DNA from: Reyranella massiliensis 521
GTDB taxonomy: Bacteria > Pseudomonadota > Alphaproteobacteria > Reyranellales > Reyranellaceae
DNA: 64,000 nt
Direction: 5' to 3'
Assembly (NCBI RefSeq): GCF_000312425.1
Contig: NZ_HE997181.1
Coordinates: 5,522,435 to 5,586,434, forward strand
Shown here piece after piece: positions 43,961 through 55,384 of the stretch. Made by a program: the position numbers and the translations under genes. The notes below the pieces were generated by a model that was not told the origin of the DNA, did not search any database, and was given only the letters and a program-made list of their open reading frames with translations. Every line of letters starts with the position of its first letter. Position 1 is the first letter of the stretch.

Positions 43961-44458
43961 TTGCGTATCGGCTGGGCGCTGGAAAGCATCGCACCGAAGC
44001 CGTCGGATCGGCTCCTCGAAATCGGATGCGGGCAAGGGGTGGCCGTTGCCGCCGTCTGCGAAGGATTGACCAGCGGCACGATCCTGGCGATCGACCGCTC
44101 CGCGACGATGATCGCAGCCGCCCGTCGGCGTAATCAGGACCCCGAGAGAGAGGGCAAAGCGACGTTCGCCGCGATGGCGCTGGCCGACATGACCTTCGGT
44201 TCGCAGCGTTTCGACAAGGTCTTCGCCATCAACGTGAATCTGTTCTGGCGGGACGCGGCGCGGGAACTGGCGATTGTCCGGACTGTTCTCGCGCCGCGTG
44301 GCCGCCTTCATTTGATCTTCGAGCCACCGACAGTCGCCCAGGTCGAGCGCATCGCAAAGGAAACGGCGGTGCGGCTGGAGGTGGGCGGCTTTTCAAACGC
44401 GGTCGTCCGGAAAGGAACCGGAACGGCTGCGCGCCTGATTCACATCTCTGCCGCCTAG
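43961..44458 (+). CDS. Class I SAM-dependent methyltransferase
   Basis: 165 residues, start uncertain: the only in-frame start near the cyoD stop is a TTG at 43961, 14 bases downstream. Motif I RLLEIGCGQGVAVAAVCEG, acidic loop LAIDRSATMIAAARRRN, motif II DKVFAINVNLFW, and motif III LAPRGRLHLIFEPP. It is small for the family. The position directly after cyoABCD hints at a quinone- or haem-related link, but that is not shown. The stop overlaps the convergent porin stop by four bases. Confidence 0.8.
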   Translation: MRIGWALESIAPKPSDRLLEIGCGQGVAVAAVCEGLTSGTILAIDRSATMIAAARRRNQDPEREGKATFAAMALADMTFGSQRFDKVFAINVNLFWRDAARELAIVRTVLAPRGRLHLIFEPPTVAQVERIAKETAVRLEVGGFSNAVVRKGTGTAARLIHISAA

Positions 44459-45297
44459 AATGACTTTGAGATGCCGACGATGACGCGGGAGGCGCAGTTC
44501 TGGGTGCCGAGGCAGTCCTGGACGGAGAGGTTTGTGCCTGTGTAGACGGCGGAGAGGTCGAAGCCGTAGACGTTGACGACGACGCCGGCCTGCCAGTCCC
44601 AGTAGTTGTCGTTGGGGATGCCGTAGTTGGGGAAGCGCTCGACATACTGGTTGCCGATGCTGCCGATGATCTTGAAGGCGATGTTCTCGTTGACGCGGAT
44701 GAAGGGCAGGGGAACGGTGACTTGTGCCCACTTGTACCAGGCGTTGCCGGAGTTTGCGAAGAAGTTGGGGCTGTATCGGACGGCGGCCTGGAGCTGGGCG
44801 ACGCCGAAATCGTATCCGGCGACGAGGCCGAACTCGTTGAAGTCGAAGTAGAGGTCGGCGGGGGCGCCGAGATAGTTGTAGCGGATATAGCCGAGGTCGA
44901 AGGTGAGCTTGTCGTCGAGGGCTTTTAGGCGGAGGCCGGCATTGAGGTCGATTTCGACGGAGGCGCCGGTGTTGGGGAAGTTGATGTTGGACCCCCAGGC
45001 GCTGACATAGGCCGACAGCGGGACCTTTTCGGAGACGGGGGCGGTTTCGTATCCGAAGGAGGCCTGGACGGCGACCTGTCGCTGGGTCTGTGAGATGCCG
45101 CGATAGGAATAGTCGTTGAGGAAGGCGAAGCCTGCGGTGAAGGTTCCGCCGAACGGGCCTTTCCAGGTTTCTTTCTCGGGCGGCGTATCCGGCGCCGCGG
45201 GCGCCACCGGGTTCGGCGTGCCTTGAGCATAAGCGGCAGTGGACCCCAGCAGTGCGAGCATCGCTACCGCCAGACTTGCCGATTTCCTGAACATCAT
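44455..45297 (-). CDS. TorF-family putative porin (TIGR02001 type)
   Basis: 280 residues from tandem ATGs at 45297. Signal peptide RKSASLAVAMLALLGSTAAYA, then a beta-rich mature protein: TAGFAFLNDYSYRGISQTQRQVAVQ, which is the motif of the outer-membrane TIGR02001 family, and later GYIRYNYLGAPADLYFDFNEFGLVAGYDFG. It ends RVIVGISKSF, with an aromatic terminus as expected for an outer-membrane barrel. Two cysteines near the C-terminus (CLGTQNC) may form a disulfide. It transports an unknown solute and runs divergently from the kdp operon. Confidence 0.88.
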   Translation of the reverse strand: MMFRKSASLAVAMLALLGSTAAYAQGTPNPVAPAAPDTPPEKETWKGPFGGTFTAGFAFLNDYSYRGISQTQRQVAVQASFGYETAPVSEKVPLSAYVSAWGSNINFPNTGASVEIDLNAGLRLKALDDKLTFDLGYIRYNYLGAPADLYFDFNEFGLVAGYDFGVAQLQAAVRYSPNFFANSGNAWYKWAQVTVPLPFIRVNENIAFKIIGSIGNQYVERFPNYGIPNDNYWDWQAGVVVNVYGFDLSAVYTGTNLSVQDCLGTQNCASRVIVGISKSF

Positions 45298-45372
45298 CGT
45301 CTCCCCTTGTTGCGGGGCGCAAAAGACGCGGGGCGGGCCTAGGAAATCCATGTCGATGGCGCGATCGGGCCG

Positions 45373-45437
45373 TAGGAATTTCATAGGCAATGCGGCCCAC
45401 GCCCGGCCCGGCCGTGAAATTCCTATGCTTTTCCTAT
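45373..45437. promoter_or_regulatory. Repeat boxes between the porin and kdp genes, possible KdpE/OmpR-type binding sites
   Basis: TTCCTAT occurs at 45420-45426 and 45431-45437, exactly 11 bases apart, as OmpR-family regulators prefer. The opposite strand has the same pattern (CCTA at 45387-45384 and 45376-45373). The two pairs also form an 11-bp inverted repeat (TAGGAATTTCA / TGAAATTCCTA). A TATATT at 45435-45440 could be a -10 element. The KdpE gene closes the operon, so KdpE is a reasonable binder. Confidence 0.5.
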
Positions 45438-45507
45438 ATTGCCGGGGCTTCCTTCGGCTCGAAATCCTACGCGTCCTACTCCTTCTATCCGGCCGAAGGA
45501 GAGTTCC

Positions 45508-45591
45508 ATGTTGGACGTTCTGTTTTTCGGCGGCGGCCTTGTGCTGTTCTGCCTGCTGATCGCTTACGAGCGTCTCTGCAACCGGATCTGA
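45508..45591 (+). CDS. 27-residue membrane peptide ahead of kdpF
   Basis: Short gene: the ATG at 45508 has AAGGAGA six to twelve bases ahead, an excellent ribosome-binding site. It encodes one transmembrane helix (MLDVLFFGGGLVLFCLLIAY) and a short tail ERLCNRI. It is not KdpF, which follows nine bases downstream and has its usual RPEKF tail. Its position as first gene of the kdp operon suggests a small helper of the potassium pump or of KdpD sensing. It is hypothetical and undescribed to my knowledge. Confidence 0.6.
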   Translation: MLDVLFFGGGLVLFCLLIAYERLCNRI

Positions 45592-45600
45592 GGACGCGTC

Positions 45601-45690
45601 ATGATTCTCGATTACGTCCTGGGCGGCGGCCTCGCCGCGATCCTGCTCGTCTATTTGACCGTCGCGCTGGCGCGCCCGGAAAAGTTCTAG
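45601..45690 (+). CDS. kdpF: Potassium-transporting ATPase subunit KdpF
   Basis: 29 residues, one helix, MILDYVLGGGLAAILLVYLT, then VALARPEKF, which is the well-known KdpF ending. It stabilises the KdpFABC complex. Immediately after its stop the sequence GGAAAAGTTCTAG is repeated nearly exactly as GGAAAGTTCTGAG (45678-45703), a small tandem duplication before kdpA. Confidence 0.9.
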   Translation: MILDYVLGGGLAAILLVYLTVALARPEKF

Positions 45691-45709
45691 GGAAAGTTCT
45701 GAGGCTGCA

Positions 45710-47419
<1,710 letters not shown>

Positions 47420-47430
47420 GAGGCGTCATC

Positions 47431-49479
<2,049 letters not shown>

Positions 49480-49503
49480 CCGGCCCGCGCCAAGGAGAGA
49501 ACC

Positions 49504-50094
49504 ATGCTTCGTCATTTCCGTGCGTCGATCGCGACGCTTCTTCTGATGACCGTCCTGCTGGGCCTGCTCTATCCGCTGGCCATGGTGAGCCTTACGGGGG
49601 CGATCTTCCCCGGCCAGGCAAACGGCTCGCTGATCGAGCGCGACGGCAAAGTCGTCGGGTCGAAACTGATCGGGCAGAACTTCACCGGCGAAGGCTACTT
49701 CCATGGCCGGCCGTCGGCGACCCTGGATGCCGATCCAGCCGACGCGACCAAGACCGTATCGGCCCCTTACAATGCCGCGAGCTCGTCGGGCTCCAACCTG
49801 GGACCCACGTCCAAGGCGCTGATCGACCGCGTCAAGGAGGATGCCGACAAGCTCGGCAAGGGCGTGCCGGTCGACCTGGTAACGACTTCGGGCAGCGGCC
49901 TCGATCCGCATATCTCGCCGGCGGCGGCGGCCTGGCAGGTGGTGAGGGTCGCCAAGGCCCGCAACCTGCCGGAGGCCGATGTCCAGCGCCTCGTGGCGCA
50001 GCATACCGAGGGCCGCATGTATGGCCTGCTGGGCGAGCCCAGGGTCAATGTCCTGCAACTCAACCTGGCGCTCGACGCGCAGGTCAAGCGGTGA
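49504..50094 (+). CDS. kdpC: Potassium-transporting ATPase subunit KdpC
   Basis: 196 residues: one N-terminal helix (FRASIATLLLMTVLLGLLYPLAMVS), a periplasmic domain with FPGQANGSLIERDGKVVGSKLIGQNF, YFHGRPSA and NAASSSGSNLGPTSKAL, then the end VNVLQLNLALDAQ. It helps assemble and activate the pump. There are 24 bases after kdpB, with GGAGAG ahead of the ATG. Confidence 0.97.
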   Translation: MLRHFRASIATLLLMTVLLGLLYPLAMVSLTGAIFPGQANGSLIERDGKVVGSKLIGQNFTGEGYFHGRPSATLDADPADATKTVSAPYNAASSSGSNLGPTSKALIDRVKEDADKLGKGVPVDLVTTSGSGLDPHISPAAAAWQVVRVAKARNLPEADVQRLVAQHTEGRMYGLLGEPRVNVLQLNLALDAQVKR

Positions 50095-50109
50095 CAATGA
50101 TCGGGCCCC

Positions 50110-52785
50110 ATGGCCCAGGTCGCTGACGACGCCCGCCCCTCTCCCGACGCGCTGCTGAAAGCCGCGGAGAAGGAATCGCGCGGCAAACTCAAGATCTTCC
50201 TCGGCGCCGCGCCCGGCGTCGGCAAGACCTACGAGATGCTCTCGGCGGCCCATCGCCGACGACGCGAGGGCGTCGATGTCGTGGTCGGCGTCGTGGAGAC
50301 GCACGGCCGCAGCGAGACCGAGGCCCAGCTCGCGGACCTCGAGGTCGTGCCGCGCCGAACAGTCAAGTATCGCGGTCGCACCTTCCAGGAAATGGACCTC
50401 GATGCCATCCTGAAACGTCGGCCGGCGCTGGTCCTGGTCGACGAGCTTGCGCATACCAATGCCGAGGGGAGCCGCCATCCCAAGCGCTATCTCGATGTCG
50501 AGGAGCTGCTGACGGCGGGCATCGATGTCTATTCGACCCTGAACGTTCAGCATATCGAAAGCCTGAACGATGTCGTGGCGCGCATCACCCGTATCCGCGT
50601 GCGCGAAACGGTACCCGACCGCGTGGTCGACGCCGCCGATGAAGTCGAACTGATCGACCTCACGCCAGCCGATCTGATCGCGCGCCTGGCCGAGGGCAAG
50701 GTCTATGTCCGCGATCAGGCGCAGCGTGCCCTGCGCCACTACTTCTCGCCCGGCAATCTGACGGCGCTGCGCGAGCTGGCGCTTCGCCGCACTGCCCTAC
50801 GGGTGGACGAGCAGATGCGCAGCTACATGCGCGAGCATGCCATTACCGGCCCTTGGGCTGCGGGCGAACGGGTGATCGTCTGCCTCGATCCGGGGCAGGG
50901 CTCTGCCAATGCCGTGCGTGCCGCCAAGCGCAGCGCCGAAGCCCTCGATGCCGAGCTGATCGCGCTCTATGTCGAGACCGACCGCCACGCCACGCTGAGC
51001 GAGAAGGAACACGCTCGGCTTACCGAGGCGATGCGGCTGGCGGCCCAGCTCGGCGCCGAGGTCGTGACCGTGCCCGGCCGGTCGGTCGTCGAGGAAGTGG
51101 TCGCCTTCGCGCGTTCGAGGAATGCGACGCGTGTGGTCGTCGGCAAGTCGCGGCGCTCCCGCTGGTTCGAGTTGCGGCATGGATCCGTCGTCGACGAGCT
51201 GGTGCGGTCGGGCTCGGGCCTCGCCGTCGAGGTGGCCCCTTCGGCCGAGGCTGAGCAAGCGACCGAGGCCAAGGACTGGCTGCGCGACGTGCCAAAAACG
51301 CCGGGACCTTATGTCGAGGGAATCCTGTCGACGGCCGCGGCGACGGCAACGGGCGTGTTGATCGACCGGCTGATCGAGTTGCCCAACATTTCCTTGATCT
51401 ATGTCGTGCCGGTGCTGGTTGCGGCGGCACGACACGGGCTGGTGCCCTCGCTCTGGGTATCGGGCCTGAGCGTCCTCTGCTTCAACTTCTTCTTCCTGCC
51501 GCCGCTCTACCAGTTCACGATCACCGATCCCGCCAACGTGCTGGCGCTGTTCTTCTTCATGGTGGTGGCGGCGACGGCGAGCGCTCTTGCGGCGCGGACG
51601 CGAATCCAGACGGAATCGGCACGACGTGAAGCGCGGACCACGGCGGAACTCTATGCCTTCAGCCGCAAGATCGTCGGTGTCGTTGACCTCTACGATCTTC
51701 TGTGGATCGTGGTCACGCATCTCGCGCGTTTGCTCAAAGCCGAGATCGTCGTGCTCATGCCGGAAGATGGCAGGCTGGCGACCAAGGCGGCATTTCCGCC
51801 GGACAGCGAGGTGAGCGAAGCGGATGTCGCGGCCGCCCGCTGGTCGTGGGATGCCGACCGCCCGGCCGGGCGCGGCACCGATACTCTGCCGGGCGGGCGC
51901 TGGCTGTTCGTACCCTTCCGCACCAGCCGGTCGGCCATCGCGGCAATAGGCGTGCTGCCCAACAAGGAAGGTCGCGAACTGTCCGCGGGCGATCGTCGTT
52001 TGCTGGAGGCCGTGGGCAACCAGGCGGCCGTCGCCATCGAGCGCGTGATTCTTGCCGAGGATATCGACCAGGCCCGCCTCGGCGCGGAGCGCGAGCGGCT
52101 GCGGTCGGCGATGCTGACGTCGGTGTCGCACGATCTACGAACCCCGCTCGCCTCTATCATCGGGTCGCTCTCCAGCCTGCTGAGCTATGGCGAACGCTAC
52201 GACGCCGGCACGCGCCGGGAGCTGCTCGCAACGGCCCAGGCCGAGGCCGAGCGGCTGGACCGCTTCGTCGGCAACCTGCTGGACATGACGCGCCTCGATG
52301 CCGGTGCGATTGCCCCAAAACGCGAGGCGGTGGAGGTCGGCGACCTCGTCTCAACGACCCTGCGCCGGGCCGCGCCACTGGTGGAGGGCCACACGGTTTC
52401 GAGCACCGTTCCCCAGGGGCTGCCGGCCTTGCAGCTCGATTTCGTGCTGGCCGAACAGGTTCTGTTCAACCTGCTCGACAATGCCGCCAAGTATTCGCCA
52501 GCCGGTGGAGGCATCGAAGTCGTGGCGCGACAGGAGGGCGATCGGGTTGAAATCGTCGTGCGCGACGAGGGGCCGGGCATCGCCGAGAGCGATCTTGACC
52601 GCATCTTCGAGAAATTCTATCGGGCTGACGCTGGCGATCGCCGCCGCGCCGGTACCGGCCTCGGGCTTGCCATTGCCCGGGGGTTCGTCGAGGCGATGGG
52701 CGGCACGCTCACGGCGCGCAATCGAGCGGACCGCAGCGGCGCGGAGTTCTTGGTGAGTTACCCGGTGACCCGACATGGCCGCTGA
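50110..52785 (+). CDS. kdpD: Potassium-sensing histidine kinase KdpD
   Basis: 891 residues. N-terminal KdpD domain with Walker-type GAAPGVGKTYEM (residues 32-43) and the VVGVVETHGRSETEAQLADLE signature; a Usp-like domain follows (residues about 250-370), then four short helices (about 415-500), a GAF-like region, and the kinase core with the phospho-acceptor in SVSHDLRTPLASII (His about 674), N-box LLDNAAKYSP and G-boxes VRDEGPGI and GTGLGLAI. Senses potassium limitation and phosphorylates KdpE. The start is 15 bases after kdpC; the stop overlaps kdpE by 11 bases. Confidence 0.97.
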   Translation: MAQVADDARPSPDALLKAAEKESRGKLKIFLGAAPGVGKTYEMLSAAHRRRREGVDVVVGVVETHGRSETEAQLADLEVVPRRTVKYRGRTFQEMDLDAILKRRPALVLVDELAHTNAEGSRHPKRYLDVEELLTAGIDVYSTLNVQHIESLNDVVARITRIRVRETVPDRVVDAADEVELIDLTPADLIARLAEGKVYVRDQAQRALRHYFSPGNLTALRELALRRTALRVDEQMRSYMREHAITGPWAAGERVIVCLDPGQGSANAVRAAKRSAEALDAELIALYVETDRHATLSEKEHARLTEAMRLAAQLGAEVVTVPGRSVVEEVVAFARSRNATRVVVGKSRRSRWFELRHGSVVDELVRSGSGLAVEVAPSAEAEQATEAKDWLRDVPKTPGPYVEGILSTAAATATGVLIDRLIELPNISLIYVVPVLVAAARHGLVPSLWVSGLSVLCFNFFFLPPLYQFTITDPANVLALFFFMVVAATASALAARTRIQTESARREARTTAELYAFSRKIVGVVDLYDLLWIVVTHLARLLKAEIVVLMPEDGRLATKAAFPPDSEVSEADVAAARWSWDADRPAGRGTDTLPGGRWLFVPFRTSRSAIAAIGVLPNKEGRELSAGDRRLLEAVGNQAAVAIERVILAEDIDQARLGAERERLRSAMLTSVSHDLRTPLASIIGSLSSLLSYGERYDAGTRRELLATAQAEAERLDRFVGNLLDMTRLDAGAIAPKREAVEVGDLVSTTLRRAAPLVEGHTVSSTVPQGLPALQLDFVLAEQVLFNLLDNAAKYSPAGGGIEVVARQEGDRVEIVVRDEGPGIAESDLDRIFEKFYRADAGDRRRAGTGLGLAIARGFVEAMGGTLTARNRADRSGAEFLVSYPVTRHGR

Positions 52786-53458
52786 CGGCGCCACCATCCT
52801 GATCGTCGACGACGAGCCGCCGATCCGTCGCCTGCTGCGCACGACGCTGTCGGCGCACGACCATCGCATCGTGGAAGCGGCAAACGGCGCCGAAGCCCTG
52901 TCGGCCATGCGGCATCACCGGCCGGATCTCGTCCTGCTCGACCTCGGCTTGCCGGACGTCGACGGCCTCGAACTGATCGCTCGCCTCCGCGGTCTGGCCC
53001 ACGTGCCGATCGTGGTTCTGTCGAGTCGAGGCGACGAGGCGGCCAAGGTGGCTGCACTCGATTCCGGCGCCGACGATTATGTCACCAAGCCGTTTGGCGC
53101 CGAGGAGTTGATGGCGCGCATCCGTGCGGCGCTGCGGCACCGCCTGCAGGAGCAGGGCGCGGAACGAACCTTCGCCAGCGACGATCTGAAAGTCGATCTG
53201 GTGCGCCGCCAGGTCGAGCGCGGTGGCGGCGCCGTCAAGCTCTCGCCCAAGGAGTACGATATCCTCGAGCAGCTCGCGATTCATGCCGGCAAGGTGCTGA
53301 CGCACCGCCATCTGCTGCGCGAGGTCTGGCACGACGAATCGGTCGATCCGCAGTACCTGCGTGTCTATATCCGGCAGCTCCGCCAGAAGATCGAGGCCGA
53401 TCCGGCCTCGCCCCGGCACGTGCTGACCGAGCCGGGCGTGGGGTATCGGCTGGTCTGA
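52775..53458 (+). CDS. kdpE: Response regulator KdpE
   Basis: 227 residues. OmpR/PhoB family: acidic pocket ILIVDDEPP, phospho-acceptor Asp in DLVLLDLGLPD (Asp about 56), YVTKPFGAEELMARI, and a winged-helix domain with KEYDILEQLAIHAGKVLTHRHLLREVWHDE and the recognition helix YLRVYIRQLRQKIEAD. It overlaps kdpD and closes the operon. Probably activates the kdp promoter upstream of 45508. Confidence 0.96.
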   Translation: MAADGATILIVDDEPPIRRLLRTTLSAHDHRIVEAANGAEALSAMRHHRPDLVLLDLGLPDVDGLELIARLRGLAHVPIVVLSSRGDEAAKVAALDSGADDYVTKPFGAEELMARIRAALRHRLQEQGAERTFASDDLKVDLVRRQVERGGGAVKLSPKEYDILEQLAIHAGKVLTHRHLLREVWHDESVDPQYLRVYIRQLRQKIEADPASPRHVLTEPGVGYRLV

Positions 53459-53459
53459 G

Positions 53460-54344
53460 CTACTTCTTGATCACGGCGCCCGTGGCGACGTTGAGCACGG
53501 CTCCGTCCTCCAGGCTGATGCGATAGATCTCGCGCAGCACATTGCCGGCGAAGCCCAGTTCGACGATCGATACCGTCTTGAACGTAGTGGGGATGCCGTC
53601 CGGCAGGATCTGATTGAACTCCGCAGCCGTCTGGTTGAACGCGGCCTGGATCTCGGGCGTGAACTTGGCCATCGAGTAGACCAGCGTGTTGTGCGGATTG
53701 TGCGGGCGCAGTTCCTTGCCGTCCTTCACGGTGTTCACGCCGCTGACGCCGACTGTCCGCACGAGTTCTTTGCCGGCATCGCCCATGACGCCATAGACGG
53801 GTCCGGTGACGCGGGGCAGCGGACCGTCGCGCAGTGGCGTGAGGGCCGTCGTGGCGATGGTGTTGAAGGCCATCATCGCTTCGAAGCTCGGGCCCTCCTT
53901 GACGATGCCGAGATCGAGCCACCAGGGATGGCCAGCGCCCTTGGCTGCTTCCGTCGTGTAGAAGGTCTTGAGCTTCAGGTTGAGCGCCGGCGGCAGCTTG
54001 GGCATGGCCTTCAGCATCTTTTCCGGCGTCGTCGGATCGGGATTGTGAATATGCAGCACGGTGACGTGCGGAATATTGAAGCGCAGCGCCTCGTCGATGA
54101 GGTTGGCGTTCAGCAGCTTCTCGCGCAGCAGGCCGCCGATCGTGAGGGCGAGGAGATCGTTCACTTCCTTCGGCAGGGTGTAGACCAGTCCGAAGGTGCG
54201 CTTGTGCTCGCGGAAGGTGGGTGAGGACAATGCGCTATTGTCGATCCCGGCCTGTGCCGATGCCGTCCCCGATTGAAGCATGGCGAGACCGGCGAGACCG
54301 GCAATCGCGATGGCCGCTGCACGGCCGAGCAGTTTGAACCTCAT
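53460..54344 (-). CDS. Exported protein resembling a 2H phosphoesterase
   Basis: 294 residues; signal peptide RFKLLGRAAAIAIAGLAGLA with cleavage near SAQA. Family not recognised with certainty. Two H-x-T motifs stand out: FNIPHVTVLHIHNPD (His 93) and RPHNPHNTLVYSM (His 218), the two catalytic signatures of LigT/CPDase-like 2H phosphoesterases, separated by about 125 residues rather than the usual 80 or so, with a hydrophobic insert between. The mature protein has no other cysteines of note. It would act in the periplasm on cyclic or 2'-5' phosphodiesters if active. It is convergent with kdpE. Confidence 0.5.
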   Translation of the reverse strand: MRFKLLGRAAAIAIAGLAGLAMLQSGTASAQAGIDNSALSSPTFREHKRTFGLVYTLPKEVNDLLALTIGGLLREKLLNANLIDEALRFNIPHVTVLHIHNPDPTTPEKMLKAMPKLPPALNLKLKTFYTTEAAKGAGHPWWLDLGIVKEGPSFEAMMAFNTIATTALTPLRDGPLPRVTGPVYGVMGDAGKELVRTVGVSGVNTVKDGKELRPHNPHNTLVYSMAKFTPEIQAAFNQTAAEFNQILPDGIPTTFKTVSIVELGFAGNVLREIYRISLEDGAVLNVATGAVIKK

Positions 54345-54451
54345 GATATCTCCCCTCGATAGCGGATCTTTGACAGATCCTTCGCGAACGGTAAGTGCAC
54401 GGACGGTGAAACACCACTGCTATGTCGGGGGCGACGAGGCCGAAGGGGCCG

Positions 54452-54604
54452 TCAGGCGGCGCGGGGCTGGTGGGGCTGCGACGCCGCAAAGCCAAGCACG
54501 GTCGCCCGTTCGGTGCCGCCGATGGCCTCGCCGACCTCGCCGAACCGACAGGACGTCGGAAGTGCCGCCATCGAGCCGCGGGCGTACGTGACGATATCGA
54601 ACAT
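54452..54604 (-). CDS. Small protein of 50 residues, last gene of a three-gene cassette
   Basis: Start ATG at 54604 with GGAG six bases ahead, nine bases after the preceding stop. The 50 residues begin MFDIVTYARGSMAALP, continue with TSCRFGEVGEAIGGTERATV and end LGFAASQPHQPRAA. No family recognised, no helix strong enough for a membrane. The clean ribosome-binding site, tight spacing and coding-like composition support a real gene. Function unknown. Confidence 0.5.
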   Translation of the reverse strand: MFDIVTYARGSMAALPTSCRFGEVGEAIGGTERATVLGFAASQPHQPRAA

Positions 54605-54613
54605 GGTTGGCTC

Positions 54614-55060
54614 CTAGGCAGCCAGGCGCGCAGACTGAACGGGGGCGAGGACCAGACGTCGGGCCAGATGATCGAAGGAAACGACGTCGAGCCCGGCGGC
54701 AAGGGCATGCGCGCGAATGGCGGAGAGGCCGTTGGCGCAGGGGCAATCGGCACCCTCGACGATCACACGGCCCGTCGCGCCGGTACGGTTGCGCGCGGCT
54801 TGCAGAGCATCGTGGAGCTCGTCTTCGTTGGCGACATCGACGATCCAGGCAAGGTCGGCGGCTTCGCGGTCGGGCGAGACAGTCCCCGGCCGCAGGCTGC
54901 GCACGCCGGCGCAACCGCGATGCATCAGGGCGAGAACGACGGAGAGGGTGCGATGGCCGATGACGGCGACATGGGCCGACGGGGGCAGGTCGGCGACCGC
55001 CATCACGCGGTCGACCAGACTCTCGGACGAAACGACGGAAGCGACGGCAACGGCGGTCAT
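54614..55060 (-). CDS. Unknown 148-residue cytoplasmic protein, middle gene of the cassette
   Basis: Start ATG at 55060 overlaps the previous stop (ATGA). It has an alternating alpha/beta pattern: AHVAVIGHRTLSVVLALMHRG, then DLAWIVDVANEDELHDALQA, GATGRVIVEGADCPC and a helical tail. The first part resembles a Rossmann-like strand-loop-helix but lacks a clean glycine-rich nucleotide loop. I do not recognise the family. Translational coupling to the exported small gene suggests a shared function. Confidence 0.6.
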   Translation of the reverse strand: MTAVAVASVVSSESLVDRVMAVADLPPSAHVAVIGHRTLSVVLALMHRGCAGVRSLRPGTVSPDREAADLAWIVDVANEDELHDALQAARNRTGATGRVIVEGADCPCANGLSAIRAHALAAGLDVVSFDHLARRLVLAPVQSARLAA

Positions 55061-55278
55061 TGGTTTTCCTTTTCGAGACGGAAGACGTGCAGGGGCGCCG
55101 GCACGCAGCCGAAGTAGCGGCGGCAGGCGAGCCGCATCTGCTTCGGCTCGGCGGCCGGGATGGCCGTGACGCCGACATCGGCAGGGACGGGTTCTTGGCT
55201 TGAAGACGGGGTTGCCGCCGCCATGAGGGCGATTGCGGCGATGGTGGTGCCCCGGGTCATTGATCTGACGGCGGACAT
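55057..55278 (-). CDS. Small exported protein with two cysteines, first gene of the cassette
   Basis: 73 residues from the ATG at 55278. Signal-like N-terminus SMTRGTTIAAIALMAAATPSSSQ, then a short mature part with a cysteine pair in MRLACRRYFGCVPAP. It may form a disulfide in the periplasm. It overlaps the 148-residue gene by four bases. No family recognised; function unknown. The 106 bases upstream, to the Sel1 gene stop, carry no other gene and must hold the cassette promoter. Confidence 0.6.
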   Translation of the reverse strand: MSAVRSMTRGTTIAAIALMAAATPSSSQEPVPADVGVTAIPAAEPKQMRLACRRYFGCVPAPLHVFRLEKENQ

Positions 55279-55384
55279 GGGTCGGCGTCTCCTGGACGAC
55301 CAACCATGTAGGAGTGCGGTCCGTATGAAATCGAGGCGCCGGAAAGGGCCGCGGCATAGCCGCGGCATATAGGTCGGGAGATGC

